A DNA stretch of 64,000 nucleotides. It comes from Arthrobacter sp. RIT-PI-e (lineage in GTDB: Bacteria; Actinomycetota; Actinomycetes; Actinomycetales; Micrococcaceae). The stretch's first letter is position 1, and every line of letters begins with the position of its first letter. The notes beneath the pieces were generated by a model. The model saw nothing but the letters and a program-made list of their open reading frames with translations. It searched no databases and was not told the DNA's origin. The DNA is taken from contig NZ_LGIU01000085.1 of assembly GCF_001187915.1 (NCBI RefSeq), positions 62,001 through 126,000 on the forward strand. The letters run 5' to 3'. Shown piece by piece: positions 62,640 through 64,000 of the stretch. The position numbers were made by a program, and so were the translations under genes.

Positions 62640-63650
62640 ATGTCCGACACACAGCAGTCAGCTGACTCAGCGCACAGCACCAAGGGTTCGTACGTGACCT
62701 CCGGCCAGGAGTTCAACCGCGACAGCCAGTACATCCAGACGCGGATCACGCGCGACGCCGTGGACGGTTTCCCGGTGGAGGCGGGCCGCTACCGGCTCAT
62801 CGCCGCCCGCGCCTGCCCCTGGGCCAACCGCACCATCATCGTGCGGCGCCTCCTCGGGCTCGAGGACGCGATCTCCCTCGGCACCCCCGGCCCCACCCAC
62901 GACAGCCGGTCCTGGACCTTCGACCTGGACCCGGACGGCCGCGACCCGGTGCTCGGGATCGAGCGGCTGCAGGAGGCGTTCTTCAAGCGGGACCCCGACT
63001 ACTCCCGCGGCATCACCGTCCCGGCCGTCGTGGACACCACCACCGGCGCCGTGGTCACCAACGACTTCCCCCGGATCACCCTGGACTTCTCGAGCGAGTG
63101 GAAGGAGTTCCAGCGCGAGGGCGCACCGGAGCTCTACCCGGAAGCGCTCCGTGAGGAGATCGACACCGTGAACAAGCGGGTGTTCACCGAGGTGAACAAC
63201 GGCGTGTACCGCTGCGGGTTCGCCGGGTCGCAGGAGGCGTACGAGGCCGCCTACGACCGCTTGTTCACGGCGCTGGACTGGCTCGAGGACCGCCTGAGCG
63301 CGCAGCGGTTCCTGGTGGGGGACACCATCACCGAGGCCGACGTCCGCCTGTTCACCACGCTGGTGAGGTTCGACGCCGTCTACCACGGGCACTTCAAGTG
63401 CAACCGGAACAAGCTCACGGAGATGCCCGCACTCTGGGGCTACGCACGCGACCTGTTCCAGACACCGGGCTTCGGCGACACGATCGACTTCGAGCAGATC
63501 AAGCAGCACTACTACATCGTGCACGAGGACATCAATCCCACGGGGATCGTCCCCAAGGGCCCCGATCTGTCCGGCTGGACCACCTCCCACGGGCGGGAGT
63601 CCCTCGGCGGGCGGCCTTTCGGGAACGGTACGGCGCCCGCAGCGGTCTGA
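62640..63650 (+). CDS. Glutathione S-transferase family protein, Xi class (glutathionyl/mycothiyl-hydroquinone reductase type)
   Basis: A 336-residue protein. The active-site motif is CPWANR with the catalytic Cys, in LIAARACPWANRTIIVRRLLGLE. Conserved Xi-class segments follow: SRGITVPAVVDT, TLDFSSEWKEF, ELYPEALREEID, NNGVYRCGFAGSQEAYE, FLVGDTITEADVRLFTTLVRFDAVYHGHFKCN. Such proteins reduce glutathionyl-hydroquinones; in actinobacteria mycothiol probably replaces glutathione. ATG 62640 opens the gene. It precedes the iron-regulated permease. Confidence 0.93.
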   Translation: MSDTQQSADSAHSTKGSYVTSGQEFNRDSQYIQTRITRDAVDGFPVEAGRYRLIAARACPWANRTIIVRRLLGLEDAISLGTPGPTHDSRSWTFDLDPDGRDPVLGIERLQEAFFKRDPDYSRGITVPAVVDTTTGAVVTNDFPRITLDFSSEWKEFQREGAPELYPEALREEIDTVNKRVFTEVNNGVYRCGFAGSQEAYEAAYDRLFTALDWLEDRLSAQRFLVGDTITEADVRLFTTLVRFDAVYHGHFKCNRNKLTEMPALWGYARDLFQTPGFGDTIDFEQIKQHYYIVHEDINPTGIVPKGPDLSGWTTSHGRESLGGRPFGNGTAPAAV

Positions 63651-63704
63651 CCGGGTGCTCCGCAGGCCCGGCGACCGCCGTGGCAGCGGGAGTCACCGAG
63701 TGGT

Positions 63705-63732
63705 GATTAGCGAACGAACTCGTTTCCTAATC
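63705..63732. promoter_or_regulatory. Near-perfect inverted repeat upstream of the siderophore permease
   Basis: GATTAGCGAACGA (63705-63717) is mirrored by TCGTTTCCTAATC (63720-63732), with 11 of 13 positions complementary. It lies in an AT-rich stretch nine bases upstream of the iron box and could be a second regulator's operator. Confidence 0.5.
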
Positions 63733-63740
63733 ATCGGAAG

Positions 63741-63759
63741 CCTAGGCTAGCCTTACCTC
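63741..63759 (+). promoter_or_regulatory. DtxR/IdeR iron box
   Basis: CCTAGGCTAGCCTTACCTC matches the consensus TTAGGTTAGCCTAACCTAA, with the core TAGGCTAGCCTTACCT fully readable. It is 29 bases before the permease ATG. Confidence 0.82.
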
Positions 63760-63787
63760 AGACCGATCGTCCGGCTGAGGAGGCACC

Positions 63788-64000
63788 ATGGCAGTCCAGG
63801 CCTCCGCCCTGCATCCGCCGCGCGCCACGGCGATCCCGGTCCGTCCCCGCCGGGTGCGTACCCGCCTGCCGGGGAAGCTCGCCCTCACGGCTCTCGTCCT
63901 GCTCGCCTGCTGCGTGGCGTCGCTCACCATCGGTGCCCGCCCGATCAGCCCCGCCACCATGCTCCAGGCCCTCACGGCCTTCGACCCCTCCGACGGCGAC
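63788..64000 (+). CDS. FecCD family iron-siderophore permease (N-terminal part, cut by window end)
   Basis: The first 71 residues are present. After a basic N-terminus comes helix one (LALTALVLLACCVASLTIGA) and the segment GARPISPATMLQALTAFDPSDGD, the standard start of FecCD permeases (SLxIGAxxIxxxxVxxAL). ATG 63788 follows GAGGAGG. It should move ferric siderophore through the membrane with a partner permease and ATPase outside the window, and may serve the binding protein at 52096. Confidence 0.88.
   Translation, partial: MAVQASALHPPRATAIPVRPRRVRTRLPGKLALTALVLLACCVASLTIGARPISPATMLQALTAFDPSDGD

Overview
The window is high-GC DNA (roughly 70%) with strong G/C preference at third codon positions, GTG and TTG starts, AGGAGG-type ribosome sites and several likely leaderless genes. 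Gene content (VKOR/DsbA pair, Xi-class GST with a CPWANR motif, DUF6480-type protein, DtxR/IdeR iron boxes, guanidine-III riboswitch) points to an actinobacterium, most likely Micrococcaceae (Arthrobacter/Kocuria/Citricoccus type). The genus cannot be fixed from this sequence. No rRNA, tRNA, CRISPR array, transposase or prophage was seen.

Layout. 1-1.5 kb: end of an MFS sugar porter, then a decayed GntR/UTRA regulator and a decayed second porter. 2-17.5 kb: a glycoside (probably beta-mannoside) utilisation locus. It holds a ROK regulator, a complete Dpp/Opp-type ABC importer (binding protein, two permeases, two ATPases), a GH2 beta-mannosidase and a ROK sugar kinase in one tight operon. A second operon has an isomerase/epimerase, a Gfo/Idh/MocA dehydrogenase and a PD40 beta-propeller protein, with a perfect LacI-type operator in front. 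The LacI gene beside it is frameshifted.

17.5-26.6 kb: PepSY and other membrane proteins, a UDG-like protein, an aldo/keto reductase, a spore-photoproduct-lyase-like radical SAM protein, a DUF2071 protein, an epimerase and a VanZ protein. 26.8-38 kb: an MFS exporter, an ArsR-CDF metal efflux pair with tandem operators, a DsbA-VKOR oxidative folding pair, redox enzymes, a guanidine exporter (gdx) under a guanidine-III riboswitch, a DUF3887-like protein and an ABC-F ATPase. 38-43.4 kb: an EAL protein divergent from a GAF protein, then an AbgB-like peptidase with an AbgT-family transporter. The GAF protein shares a small N-terminal domain with an otherwise unknown protein at 34.5 kb.

43.5-64 kb: small membrane proteins, an ABC ATPase with its membrane partner, a lipoprotein, secreted PhoA alkaline phosphatase with a PHO-box-like site, GNAT and ATP-grasp enzymes, and a roughly 190-bp unit repeated three times in non-coding DNA. 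After these come a ChaB protein, an iron-siderophore binding protein under an IdeR box, a PRC-barrel protein, a flavin disulfide reductase, a doubled STAS-like protein, an MscS channel, a MASE1 histidine kinase, an epimerase, a YihY/BrkB protein and a GST. The window ends in the start of a FecCD siderophore permease with its own IdeR box.

Most promising for novelty are the three-copy repeat with an invariant-length 59-bp core, the shared small domain of the 34.5 and 39.2 kb proteins, and the possible second copy of the guanidine-III aptamer.
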